Shown here piece by piece: positions 1 through 12,630 of a stretch of 64,000 nt of DNA (positions are counted from its first letter, which is position 1; every line of letters begins with the position of its first letter). The DNA comes from Hydractinia symbiolongicarpus (lineage: Eukaryota; Cnidaria; Hydrozoa; Anthoathecata; Hydractiniidae), in contig NC_079884.1 in the NCBI RefSeq assembly GCF_029227915.1, positions 2,668,001 to 2,732,000 on the forward strand. The letters are read 5' to 3'. Below the pieces are notes generated by a model. It was not told where the DNA came from. It saw only the letters and a program-made list of their open reading frames with translations, and searched no databases. Made by a program: the position numbers and the translations under genes.

Positions 1-439
1 ACACTGGCCGCTGTGATAGCGCTTTATTAAAAAATTAAGATAAATAAGTCATTTTTTACTGTGGGACCAATCCTAGCCGTTGGTTCGCGCTGAGGAAATA
101 GAGACATTCTCAAAAGCTACATTTCATCGAGTTCTTGGCGGTATCTGTCCGTTTGAGTTACAACGGTTGCGTCACATGTTCGTACCAACATGTATTTAGC
201 GATATTTTTCTGATATTACTAGGTTGCATCGCTTTTAACAGTGAAACGATTGACTGTGGGACTTAATCGAACTAACTTTGGACTGTGACATGATAAATGT
301 GATAAATGAGACAATTGGACTCCAAGAAATAACATTCTTCTTAACTTGACGTGATTGCCAGAACTCAGCAATTGCATTGGGCTCTGTGGTAGTGCGTCAT
401 TTAAAAGTTTAGATAAATAATTCATTCTTCACTGTGGGA

Positions 440-3400
440 CCAATCCTAGCCGTCATCGCGCATTAAGGAAATAGAGACAGTTTCAGAAACTACATTTCAT
501 TGAATTTTTAACGGTGTCAATCTCTTTGAGTTACAATGGTGGCGTCACATATTCGTACCAACATGTATTTAGTGATTTTCTTCCGATATTACTAAGTTGT
601 ATTGCTCTTAACAGTGAAACGATTGACTGTGGGAATTAATTGAACTGATTATGGACTGTGACCTTATAAATGTGATAAATGAGCTAATTATTCTCCAAGG
701 AAAAATATTCTTCTTAATTTGACATGATTGCTGGAAATCAGCGATTACATTAGGCCCTGTGGTAGCGCTTTATTTAAAAACTTAGATAAATAAGTCTTTT
801 CTTACTGTGGGATCAATCCTGGCCGTTAGCACGCGCTGAATAATTAGGAACAGTTTCAAAGACTACATTTCATTGACTTTGTAGCGCTATAAATCCGTTT
901 GAATAACAACGGTTGCGTCACATGTTCGTACCAACATGTATTTAGCGATATTTTTTTGATATTACTAGGTTGCATCGCTTTTAACAGTGAAACGATTGAC
1001 TGTGGGACCTAACTGAACTGATTTTGGGCTTTCACCTTATATATGTGATAAATAAGCCATTTTGACTACAAGAAGTAACATTCTTCTTAATTTGACATGA
1101 TTGCTGGAATTCAGCGATTACATTAGGCTCTGTGGTAGCGCTTTATTCGAAAACTTAGATAAGTAAGTCATTTTTTACTGCGGGACCAATCCTAGCCGTT
1201 ATCGCGCGCTTAGGAAATAGAGACAGTTTCAAAAACTACAATTCATTGATTTTGTAACGGTGTCAATCCGTTTGAGTTAAAACGGTTGCGTCACATATTC
1301 GTACCAAGATGTATTTAGTGATTTTCTTCCAATATTACAAAGTTGTATTGCTTTTAACAGTGAAACGATTGACTGTGGGAATTAATTGAACTGATTCTGG
1401 ACTGTGACCTTATAAATGTGATAAATGAGCAAATTGGTCTCCAAGGAATAACATTCTTCTTAATTTTACGTAATTGCTGTAATTCAGCGATTTCATTAAG
1501 CTCTCTGGTAGCGCTTCATTTAAAAATTTAGATAAATAAGACTTTTCTTACTGTAGGACCAATACTGGCCGTTAGAACGCGCTGAATAAATAGGAACAGT
1601 TTCACAGACTACTTTTCATTGAGTTTCTAGTGGTATAAGTCCGTTTGAGTTACAACAGTTGCGTCACATATTCGTACCAACATGTATTTAGCGATATTTT
1701 TCTGATAATACTAGGTTGCATCGCTTTTAACAGTGAAACGATTGACTGTGGGACTTAATTAAACTAACTTTGGACTGTGACATGATAAATGTGATAAATA
1801 AGACAATTGGACTCCAAGAAATAACATTCTTATTAACTTGACGTGATTGCCAGAACTCAGCAATTGCATTGGGCTCTGTGGTAGTGCCTCATTTAAAAGT
1901 TTAGATAAATAATTCATTCTTCACTGTGGGACCTATCCTAGCCGTTATCACGAGCTGAAAAAATAGCGACAGTTTCAAAAACTACATTTCAATGACTTTC
2001 TAACGGTATCAATCCGCATCAGTTACAACGGTTGCGTCACATATTCGTACCAACATGTATTTAGCGATATTTTTCTCATATTACAAGGTTGCATCGCTTT
2101 TAACAGTGAAAAGATTGACTGTGGGACTTAATTGAACTGATTTTGGGCTGTGACCTTATAAATGTTATAAGTGAGACAATTGAACTCCAAGAATTAACAT
2201 TCTTCCTAATTTCACATGATTGTGGGAACTCAGCGAATACACTGGACCCTGTGGTAGCTCTTCATTTAAAAATTTAGATCAAAAAGTCATTTCTACTGTA
2301 GGACCAATCCTAGCCGTCATCGCGCATTAAGGAAATAGAGACAGTTTCAGAAACTACATTTCATTGACTTTTTAACGGTGTCAATCTCTTTGAGTTACAA
2401 TGGTTGCGTCACATATTCGTACCAACATGTATTTAGTGATTTTCTTCCGATATTACTAAGTTGTATTGCTCTTAACAGTGAAACGATTGACTGTGGGAAT
2501 TAATTGAACTGATTATGGACTGTGACCTTATAAATGTGATAAATGAGCTAATTATTCTCCAAGGAAAAATATTATTCTTAATTTGACATGATTGCTGGAA
2601 ATCAGCGATTACATTAGGCCCTGTGGTAGCGCTTTATTTAAAAACTTAGATAAATAAGTCTTTTCTTACTGTGGGATCAATCCTGGCCGTTAGCACGCGC
2701 TGAATAATTAGGAACAGTTTCAAAGACTACATTTCATTGACTTTGTAGCGCTATAAATCCGTTTGAATAACAACGGTTGCGTCACATATTCGTACCAACA
2801 TGTATTTAGCGATATTTTTTTGATATTACTAGGTTGCATCGCTTTTAACAGTGAAACGATTGACTGTGGGACTTAACTGAACTGAATTTGGACTGTGACA
2901 TGATAAATGTGATAAATAAGACAATTGGACTCCAAGAAATAACATTCTTATTAACTTGACGTGATTGCCAGAACAGCAATTGCATTGGGCTCTGTGGTAG
3001 TGCCTCATTTAAAAGTTTAGATAAATAATTCATTCTTCACTGTAGGACCAATCCTAGCCGTTATCACGAGCTGAAAAAATAGCGACAGTTTCAAAAACTA
3101 CATTTCAATGACTTTCTAACGGTATCAATCCGCTTCAGTTACAACGGTTGCGTCACATATTCGTACCAACATGTATTTAGCGATATTTTTCTCATATTAC
3201 AAGGTTGCATCGCTTTTAACAGTGAAAAGATTGACTGTGGGACTTAATTGAACTGATTTTGGGCTGTGACCTTATAAATGTTATAAGTGAGACAATTGAA
3301 CTCCAAGAATTAACATTCTTCCTAATTTCACATGATTGTGGGAACTCAGCGAATACACTGGACCCTGTGGTAGCGCTTCATTTAAAAATTTAGATCAAAA

Positions 3401-3976
3401 AGTCATTTCTACTGTAGGACCAATCCTAGCCGTCATCGCGCATTAAGGAAATAGAGACAGTTTCAGAAACTACATTTCATTGACTTTTTAACGGTGTCAA
3501 TCTCTTTGAGTTACAATGGTTGCGTCACATATTCGTACCAACATGTATTTAGTGATTTTCTTCCGATATTACTAAGTTGTATTGCTCTTAACAGTGAAAC
3601 GATTAACTGTGGGAATTAATTGAACTGATTATGGACTGTGACCTTATAAATGTGATAAATGAGCTAATTATTCTCCAAGGAAAAATATTATTCTTAATTT
3701 GACATGATTGCTGGAAATCAGCGATTACATTAGGCCCTGTGGTAGCGCTTTATTTAAAAACTTAGATAAATAAGTCCTTTCTTACTGTAGGATCAATCCT
3801 GGCCGTTAGCACGCGCTGAATAATTAGGAACAGTTTCAAAAACTACATATCAATGACTTTCCAACGGTATCAATCCGCTTCAGTTACGACGGTGGCGTCA
3901 CATATTCGTACCAACATGTATTTACCGATATTGTTCTCATATTACAAGGTTGCATCGCTTTTAACAGTGAAACGAT
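440..3976 (+). repeat. HOR block, trimer (1116 bp) and pentamer (1864 bp) spacing
   Basis: A marker CCGTCATCGCGCATTAAGG lies near 450, 2314 and 3430, giving spacings of 1864 bp (five monomers) and 1116 bp (three monomers). About 440-1005 matches about 2304-2869 almost base for base, and about 1740-2855 matches about 2857-3830, with a 3-bp loss (GAACTCAGC to GAACAGC) near 2971. Monomers carrying GAATAACAACGG (near 905 and 2765) are the same subtype as those of the 18-23 kb block. Confidence 0.85.
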
Positions 3977-5649
3977 TGACTGTGGGACTTAATTGAACTG
4001 ATTTTGAACTGTGACCTTATAAATGTTATTAGTGAGACAATTGGAATCCAAGAATTAACATTCTTCCCAATTTCACATGTTTGTGGGAACTCAGCGAATA
4101 CACTGGACCCTGCGGTAGCGCTTCATATAAATATTTAGATAAATAAGTAATTTTTACTGTAGGACCAATCCTAACCGTTATCGCGCATTGAGAAAATAGA
4201 GACAGTTTCAAAAACTACATTTCATTGACTTTCTAACGGTGTCAATCTGTTTGAGTGACAACGGTTGCGTCACATATTCGTACCAACATGTATTTAGCGA
4301 TAGCATTCAGACATTACTAGGTTGCATCGCTTTTAACAGTGAAGCGATTGACTGTGGGAATTAATTGAACTGACTCTGGAATGTGACCTTATAAATGTGA
4401 TAAATGAGCGAATTAGACTCCAAGGAATAACATTCTTCTTAATTTGGCATGATTGCTGGAACTCAGCGATTACACTGGGTGCTTTGGTAGCACTTTATTA
4501 AAAAATTAAGACAAATAAGTCATTTTTTACTGTGGGACCAATCCTAGCCGTTGGTTCCCTCTGAGGAAATAGAGACATTCTCAAAAGCTACTTTTCATCA
4601 AGTTCTTGGCGGTATCAGTCCGTTTGAGTTACAACGGTTGCGTCACATATTCGTACCAACATGTATTTAGCGATATTTTTCTGATATTACTAGGTTGCAT
4701 CGCTTTTAACAGTGAAACGATTGACTGTGGGACTTAATTGAACTAACTTTGGACTGTGACATGATAAATGTGATAAATGAGACAATTGGACTCCAAGAAA
4801 TAACATTTTCTTAACTTGACGTGATTGCCGGAACTCAGCAATTGCATTGGGCGCTGTGGTAGTGCGTCATTTAAAAGTTTTGAGAAATAATTCATTCTTC
4901 ACTGTGGGACCAATCCTAACCGTTATCGCGCGCTGAAGAAATAGCGACAGTTTCAAAAACTACATTTTAATGACTTTCTAACGGTATCAATCCGCTTCAG
5001 TTACAACGGTTGCGTCACATATTCGTACCAACATGTATGTAGCGATATTTTTCTCATATTGCAAGGTTGCATCGCTTTTAACAGTGAAACGGTTGACTGT
5101 GGGACTTAATTGAACTAACTTTGGACTGTGACCTCATAAAGGTGATAAATGAGCTAAGTGGTCTCCAAGCAACAACATTCTTCTTAATTTGACATGATTG
5201 CTGGAATTCAGCGATTACATTAGTCTCTGTTGTAGCGCTTTATTTAAAATTTTATATAAATAAGACATTTCTTACTGTGGGACCAATCCTAGCCGTTAGT
5301 TCGGGCTGAAGAAATAGAGACAGTTTCAAAAACTACATTTCATTGATTTTCTAACGGGGTCAATCCGTTTGAGTTACAACAATTGCGTCACATATTCGTA
5401 CCAACATGTATTTAGTGATTTTTTTCCAATAGTACTAAGTTGTATTACTTTTAACAGTAAAACGATTGACTGTGGGAATTAAATGAACTGACTCTGGAAT
5501 GTGACCTTATGAATGTGATTAATGAGCCAATTTGTCTCCAAGCAATAACATTCTTCTTAATTTGACATGATTGCTGGAATTCAGCGATTACATTAGTCTC
5601 TGTTGTAGCGCTTTATTAAAAAATTAAGATAATTAAGTCATTTCTACTG
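3977..5649 (+). repeat. Diverged satellite monomers shared with the 22-25.5 kb region
   Basis: About four and a half monomers with no local tandem period. The monomers with anchors at 4279, 4652 and 5024 carry markers GATAGCATTCAGACATT, ACATTTTCTTAACTTGAC and AAAGGTGATAAATGAG. These occur in the same order in the monomers with anchors at 23429, 23802 and 24174, a spacing of 19150 bp. The stretch is therefore a diverged long-range copy rather than part of a local HOR. Confidence 0.75.
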
Positions 5650-7856
5650 TAGGACCAATCCTAGCCGTTAGCGCGCGCTGAAGATATAGAGATAGTTTCA
5701 AAAACTCCATTTCATTGACTTTCTAAAGGTGTCAATCCGTTTGAGTTACAACGGTTGCGTCACACATTCGTACCAACATGTATTTAGTGATTTTTTTCTG
5801 ATATTACTAAGTTGTATCGCTTTCAACAGTGAATGGATTGACTGTGGGACTTAATTGAATTGATTTTGGACTTTGATCTTACAAATGTGATAAATGAGCC
5901 ATTTTTGACTACAAGAAATAACATTCTTCTCAGTATGACTTGATTGCTGGAACTCAGCGATTACACTGGGCGCTGTGGTAGCGCTTTATTTAAAAATTAG
6001 GAAAAAAAATCATTTTTTGCTGTGGGATCAATCCTAGTCGTTATTGCGCATTGAAGAATGAGAGACAGTTTCAAAAACTACATTTCATTGACTTTCTAAA
6101 GGTGTCAATCTGTTTGAGTTACAACGGTTGCGTCACATATTCGTACCAACATGTATTTAGTGATATTTTAGCAATATTACTAAGTTGTATTGCTTTTAAC
6201 AGTGAAACGATTGACTCTGGGAATTAATTGAACTGATTCTGGACTGTGACTTTATAAATGTGATAAATGAGCCAGTTTGACTACAAGAAATAACATTCTT
6301 CTTAATTTAACATGATCGCTGGAACTCAGCGATTACACTGGGCGCTGTGGTAGCGCTTTATTAAAAAATTAAGATAAATAAGTCTTTTTTTACTGTGGGA
6401 CCTTTCCTAGCCCTTAGTTCGGGCTGAAGGCATAGAGGCAGTTTCAAAAACTACATTTCATTGATTTTCTAACGGTGTCAATCCGTTTGAGTTACAACGG
6501 TTGCGTCACATATTCGTACCAACATGTATTTAGTGATTTTCTTCCGATATAACTAAGTTGTATTGCTTTTAACAGTGAAGCGATTGACTGTGGGAATTAA
6601 TTGCACTGATTCTGGAATGTGACCTTATAAATGTGATAAATGAGCGAATTAGACTCCAAGGAATAACATTCTTCTTAATTTGACATGATTGCCGAAACTC
6701 AGCGATTACACTGGGCGCTGTGGCAGCGCTTCATTTAAATATTTAGATAAATAGGTCATTTTAACTGTGGGACCAATCCTAGCCGTTAGCGCGCGCTGAA
6801 GATATAGAGACAGTTTCAAAAACTCCACTTCATTGACTTTCTAACGGTCTCAATCCGTTTAAGTTACAACGGTTGTGTCACACATTCGTACCAACATGTA
6901 TTTAGTGATTTTTTTTTGATATTACTAAGTTGTATCGCTTTCAACAGTGAATGGATTGACTGTGGGACTTAATTGAATTGATTTTGGACTTTGATCTTAC
7001 AAATGTGATAAATGAGCCATTTTTGACTACAAGAAATAACATTCTTCTCAGTATGACTTGATTGCTGGAACTCAGCGATTACACTGGGCGCTGTGGTAGC
7101 GCTTTATTTAAAAATTAGGAAAATAAGTCATTTTTTGCTGTGGGATCAATCCTAGTCGTTATTGCGTATTGAAGAATGAGAGACAGTTTCAAAAACTACA
7201 TTTCATTGACTTTCTAAAGGTGTCAATCTGTTTGAGTTACAACGGTTGCGTCACATATTCGTACCAACATGTATTTAGTGATATTTTAGCAATATTACTA
7301 AGTTGTATTGCTTTTAACAGTGAAACGATTGACTCTGGGAATTAATTGAACTGATTCTGGACTGTGACTTTATAAATGTGATAAATGAGCCAGTTTGACT
7401 ACAAGAAATAACATTCTTCTGAATTTGACATGATCGCTGGAACTCAGCGATTACACTGGGCGCTGTGGTAGCGCTTTATTAAAAAATTAAGATAAATAAG
7501 CCTTTTTTTACTGTGGGACCATTCCTAGCCCTTAGTTCGGGCTGAAGGCATAGAGGCAGTTTCAAAAACTACATTTCATTGATTTTCTAACGGTGTCAAT
7601 CCGTTTGAGTTACAACGGTTGCTTCACATATTCGTACCAACATGTATTTAGTGATTTTCTTCCGATATAACTAAGTTGTATTGCTTTTAACAGTGAAGCG
7701 ATTGACTGTGGGAATTAATTGAACTGACTCTGGAATGTGACCTTATAAATGTGATAAATGAGCGAATTAGACTCCAAGGAATAACATTCTTCTTTATTTG
7801 ACATGATTGCCGAAACTCAGCGATTACACTGGGCGCTGTGGCAGCGCTTCATTTAA
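5650..7856 (+). repeat. Tandemly duplicated trimer, 1118 bp
   Basis: Anchors at 5769, 6142 and 6515 pair with 6887, 7260 and 7633, each 1118 bp later. Shared rare markers include CAACAGTGAATGGATTGAC, TTCTCAGTATGACTTGATT, TAAAAATTAGGAAAA, a GACTCTGGGAATT variant and GAAGGCATAGAGGCAG. Similarity ends near 6738 and 7856, where the tails change from TTTAAATATTTAG to TTTAAAAATTAAG. Confidence 0.85.
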
Positions 7857-10309
7857 AAATTAAGATAAAAAAGTCATTTTTTCTGTGGGACTAATCCTAG
7901 CCGTTAGCGCGCGTTGAAGAAGCAGAGACAGTTTTAAAAACTACATTTTAATGACGTTCTAACAGTATCAGTCCGTTTGAGTTACAACGGTTGCGTCACA
8001 TATTCGTACCAACATGTACTTTGTGATTTTTTCCGATATTACTGAGTTGTATCGCTTTCAACAGTGAAGCGATTGACTGTGGGACTTAATTGAACTGATT
8101 CTGGACTGTTACCTAATAAATGCGATAAATGAGCCAATTGGACTCCAAGAAATAACATTCTTCTTAATTCGACATGATTGCTGGAATTCAGCGAGTACAC
8201 TATGCTCTGTGGTAGCGCTGTTTTTAAAAATTTAGATAAATAAGTCTTTTTTTACTGTGGGACCTATCCTGGCCGTTAGCACGCGCCGAAAAAATAGAGG
8301 CATTCTCAAAAACTACATTTCATTGATTTTGTGGCGGTATCAATCCGTTTGAGTTACAACGGTTGCGTCACATATTCGTACCAACATGTATTTAGTGACT
8401 TTTTTCTGATATTGCTAAGTTACATCGCTTTTAACAGTGAAATGATTGACTGTGGGACTTACTTGAACTGATTTTGGACTTTGACTTTATGAATGTGATA
8501 AATGAGACAATTGAACTCTAAGAAATAACATTCTTCTTAACTAGACATGACTGTCGGAACTCAGCGATTACACGGGACCCTGTGGTAGCGATTCCTTTTA
8601 ATATTTAGATAAATAGGTCATTTTTACTGTGGGACCAATCCTAGCCATTAGCGCGCGCTGAAGATATAGAGACAGTTTCAAAAACTCCACTTCATTGACT
8701 TTCTAACGGTCTCACTCCGTTTAAGTTACAACGGTTGCGTCACACATTCGTACCAACATGTATTTAGTGATTTTTTTCCGATATTACTAAGTTATATCGC
8801 TTCCAACAGTGAAACGATTGACTGTGGGAATTAATTGAACTGACTCTGGAATGTGACCTTATAAATGTGATAAATGAGCGAATTGGACTCCAAGGAATAA
8901 CATTCTTCTTAATTTGACATGATTGCCAAAACTCAGCGATTACACTGGGCGCTGTGGCAGCGCTGTTTTTTAAAATTTAGATAAATAAGTCTTTTTTTAC
9001 TGTAGGACCAATCCTGGCCGTTAGCACGCGCCGAAAAAATAGAGGCATTCTCAAAAACTACTTTTCATTGATTGTGTGGCGGTATCAATCCGTTTGAGTT
9101 ACAACGATTGCGTCACTTAATCGTACCAACATGTATTTAGTGATTTTTTTCCGATATTACTAAGTTGTGTCGCTTTTAACAGTGAAACGATTGACTGTGG
9201 GACTTAATTGAACTGATTCTGAACTGTGGCCTTATAAATGTGATAAATGAGCGAATTGGACTCCAAGGAATATCATTCTTTTTAAGTTGACACGATTGCT
9301 GCAATTCAGCGATTACATTAGGCTCTGTGGTAGCGCTTTATTTAAAAATTTAGATAAATAAGACTTTTCTTACTGTGGGACAAATCCTGGCCGTTAGCAC
9401 GCGCTGAATAAATAGGAACAGTTCCAAAGACTACATTTCATTGACTTTCTAGCGGTATAAATCCGTTTGAGTTACAACGGTTGCGTCACATATTCGTACC
9501 AACATGTATTTAGCGATAGTATTCGGATATTACTAGGTTGCATCGCTTTTAATAGTGAAACGATTGACTGTGGGACTTAATTGAACTGATTTTGAACTTT
9601 GACCTTCTAAATGTGATAAATGAGCCATTTTGACTACAAGAATAAACATTTTTCTTAATTTGACATGACTGCTGGAACTCAGCGATTACACTGGACCCTG
9701 TGGTAGCGCTTCATTTAAAAATTTAGATGAGTAAGTCATTTCTACTGTGGGACCAATCCTAGCCGTTAGCGAGTGCTGATGATATAGAGACAGTTTAAAA
9801 AACTCCATTTAATGACTTTCTAACGGTGTCAATCCGTTTGAGTTACAACGGTTGCGTCACACATTCGTACCAACATGTATTTAGTGATTTTTTTCCGATA
9901 TTCCAAAGTTGTAACGCTTTCAACAGTGAAACGACTGACTGTGGGACTTAACTGAACTGATTTTGGACTTTCACCTTATATATGTGATAAATGAGCCATT
10001 TTGATTACAAGAAATGACATTCTTCTTAATTTGACATGATTGCTGGAACTCAGCGATTACATTAGGCCATGTGGTAGCGCTTTATTCGAAAACGTAGATA
10101 AATAAGTCATTTTTTTACTGCGGGACCAATTCTAGCCGTTATCGCGCGCTGAAGAAGTAGCGACAGTTTCAAAAACTACATTTCAATGACTTTTTAACGG
10201 TATCAATCCGCTTGAGTTACAACGGTTGCGTCACATATTCGTACCAACATGTATTTAGCGATATTTTTCTCATATTACAAGGTTGCATCGCTTTTAACAG
10301 TGAAACAAT
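7857..10309 (+). repeat. Satellite monomers without evident local HOR
   Basis: Roughly six and a half monomers (anchors 8005, 8377, 8749, 9122, 9495, 9866 and 10240) spaced 371-374 bp. Adjacent units differ and I see no short-range period. Several subtypes recur elsewhere: the monomer at 9495 (GATAGTATTCGG, AATAGTGAAACG) resembles those at 27536 and 30144, and 9122 (CTGTGGCC, GGAATATCATTC) resembles 26418 and 29025. Confidence 0.8.
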
Positions 10310-10857
10310 TGACTGTGGGACTTAATTGAACTGATTTTGGACTTTGACCTTTTAAATGTGATAAATGAGGCAATATGACTACAAGAAATAACATTCTTCT
10401 TAATTTGACGTGATTGCCTGAACTCAGCGATTACATTGGGCGTTGTGGTAGCGCTTCATTTAAAAATTTAGAAAAATAAGTCAGTCTTTACTGTGGCACC
10501 AATCCTAGCCGTTATCGCGCGCTGAAGAAAGAGCGACAGTTTCAAAAACTACATTTCATTGACTTTCTAACAGTGTCAATCCGTATGAGCTACAACGGTT
10601 GGGTCACATATTCGTACCAACATGTGTTTAGCAATATTTTTCTGATATTACCAGGTTGCATCGATTTCAACAGTAAAAAGATTGACTGTGGGTCTTAATT
10701 GAACTGATTCTGGACTGCGACCTTATAAATGTGATAAATGATCCAATTGGACTCCAAGGAATAACATTCTTCTTAATATGACATGATTGCTGGAATTCAG
10801 CGATTACACTAGTCTCTGTGGTAGCGCTTTATTTATAAATTTAGATAAATAAGTCTT

Positions 10858-10868
10858 TTTTTAACAAC
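10858..10868 (+). other. 112-bp deletion junction in a monomer (copy 1)
   Basis: The sequence runs from AAATAAGTCTTTTTTT straight into AACAACATATTCGTACC. The intervening segment, which normally carries ACTGTGGGAC, the GC palindrome and the ACGGTTGCGTCAC part of the conserved block, is missing. The same junction occurs at about 11851-11861, the second copy of this HOR. Confidence 0.85.
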
Positions 10869-11850
10869 ATATTCGTACCAACATGTATGTAGCGATATTT
10901 TTCAGATATTACTAGGTTGCATCGCTTCTAACAGTGAAACGATTGACTGTGGGACTTAACTGAACTGATTTTGGACTTTCACCTTATATATGTGATAAAT
11001 GAGCCATTTTGATTACAAGAAATGACATTCTTCTTAATTTGACATGATTGCTGGAACTCAGCGATTGCATCAGGCTCTGTGGTAGCGTTTTATTTACAAA
11101 TTTAGATAAATAAGTCTTTTCTTACTGTGACACCAATACTGGCTTTTAGCACCCGCTGAATAAATAGGAACAATTTCAAAGACTACATTTCAATGAACTT
11201 TCTAGCGGTATAAATCCGTTGCGTCACATATTCGTACCAACATGTATGTAGCGATAGTATTCGGATATTACTAGGTTGCATCGCTTTTAACAGCGAAAAG
11301 TTTGATTGTGGGACTTAATTGAACTGATTTTGGACTTTGACCTTTTAAATGTGATAAATGAGGCAATATGACTACAAGAAATAACATTCTTCTTAATTTG
11401 ACGTGATTGCCTGAACTCAGCGATTACATTGGGCGTTGTGGTAGCGCTTCATTTAAAAATTTAGAAAAATAAGTCAGTCTTTACTGTGGCACCAATCCTA
11501 GCCGTTATCGCGCGCTGAAGAAAGAGCGACAGTTTCAAAAACTACATTTCATTGACTTTCTAACAGTGTCAATCCGTATGAGCTACAACGGTTGGGTCAC
11601 ATATTCGTACCAACATGTGTTTAGCAATATTTTTCTGATATTACCAGGTTGCATCGATTTCAACAGTAAAAAGATTGACTGTGGGTCTTAATTGAACTGA
11701 TTCTGGACTGCGACCTTATAAATGTGATAAATGATCCAATTGGACTCCAAGGAATAACATTCTTCTTAATATGACATGATTGCTGGAATTCAGCGATTAC
11801 ACTAGTCTCTGTGGTAGCGCTTTATTTATAAATTTAGATAAATAAGTCTT

Positions 11851-11861
11851 TTTTTAACAAC
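11851..11861 (+). other. 112-bp deletion junction in a monomer (copy 2)
   Basis: Identical junction to the one near 10863, exactly 993 bp downstream. It supports duplication of an already deleted unit rather than two independent deletions. Confidence 0.85.
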
Positions 11862-12630
11862 ATATTCGTACCAACATGTATGTAGCGATATTTTTCAGAT
11901 ATTACTAGGTTGCATCGCTTCTAACAGTGAAACGATTGACTGTGGGACTTAACTGAACTGATTTTGGACTTTCACCTTATATATGTGATAAATGAGCCAT
12001 TTTGATTAGAAGAAATGACATTCTTCTTAATTTGACATGATTGCTGGAACTCAGCGATTGCATCAGGCTCTGTGGTAGCGTTTTATTTACAAATTTAGAT
12101 AAATAAGTCTTTTCTTACTGTGACACCAATACTGGCTTTTAGCACCCGCTGAATAAATAGGAACAATTTCAAAGACTACATTTCAATGAACTTTTTAGCG
12201 GTATAAATCCGTTTGAGTTACAACGGTTGCGTCACATATTCGTACCAACATGTATGTAGCGATAATATTCGGATATTACTAGGTTGCATCGCTTTTAACA
12301 GCGAAAAGTTTGATTGTGGGACTTAATTGAACTGATTTTGGACTTTGACCTTTTAAATGTGAGAAATGAGGCAATATGACTACAAGAAATAACATTCTTC
12401 TTAATTTGACGTGATTGCCTGAACTCAGCGATTACATTGGGCGTTGTGGTAGCGCTTCATTTAAAAATTTAGATAAATAAGTCAGTCTTTACTGTGGCAC
12501 CAATCCTAGCCGTTATCGCGCGCTGAAGAAAGAGCGACAGTTTCAAAAACTACATTTCATTGACTTTCTAACAGTGTCAATCCGTATGAGCCACAACGGT
12601 TGGGTCACATATTCGTACCAACATGTATGT

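Larger units (their letters stand above)
10310..12630 (+). repeat. Shortened trimer HOR, 993/1008-bp period
   Basis: About 10310-11220 is repeated at about 11303-12213, 993 bp later, and the third monomer continues at a 1008-bp offset (anchors 11233 to 12241 and 11606 to 12614). Each unit carries the same 112-bp deletion, so anchors 10613-10874 and 11606-11867 are only 261 bp apart. The first copy also lacks about 15 bp (TTGAGTTACAACGGT or equivalent) near 11220, which gives the 359-bp interval 10874-11233. The second copy retains those bases. Identical deletion breakpoints show that the deletion preceded the duplication. Confidence 0.9.

Noticed and set aside
10840-11870. Transposable-element insertion at the irregular 261-bp intervals
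   Set aside because: Both sides are ordinary satellite and the interval is shorter, not longer. No foreign sequence, terminal repeats or target duplication is present, so it is a deletion.
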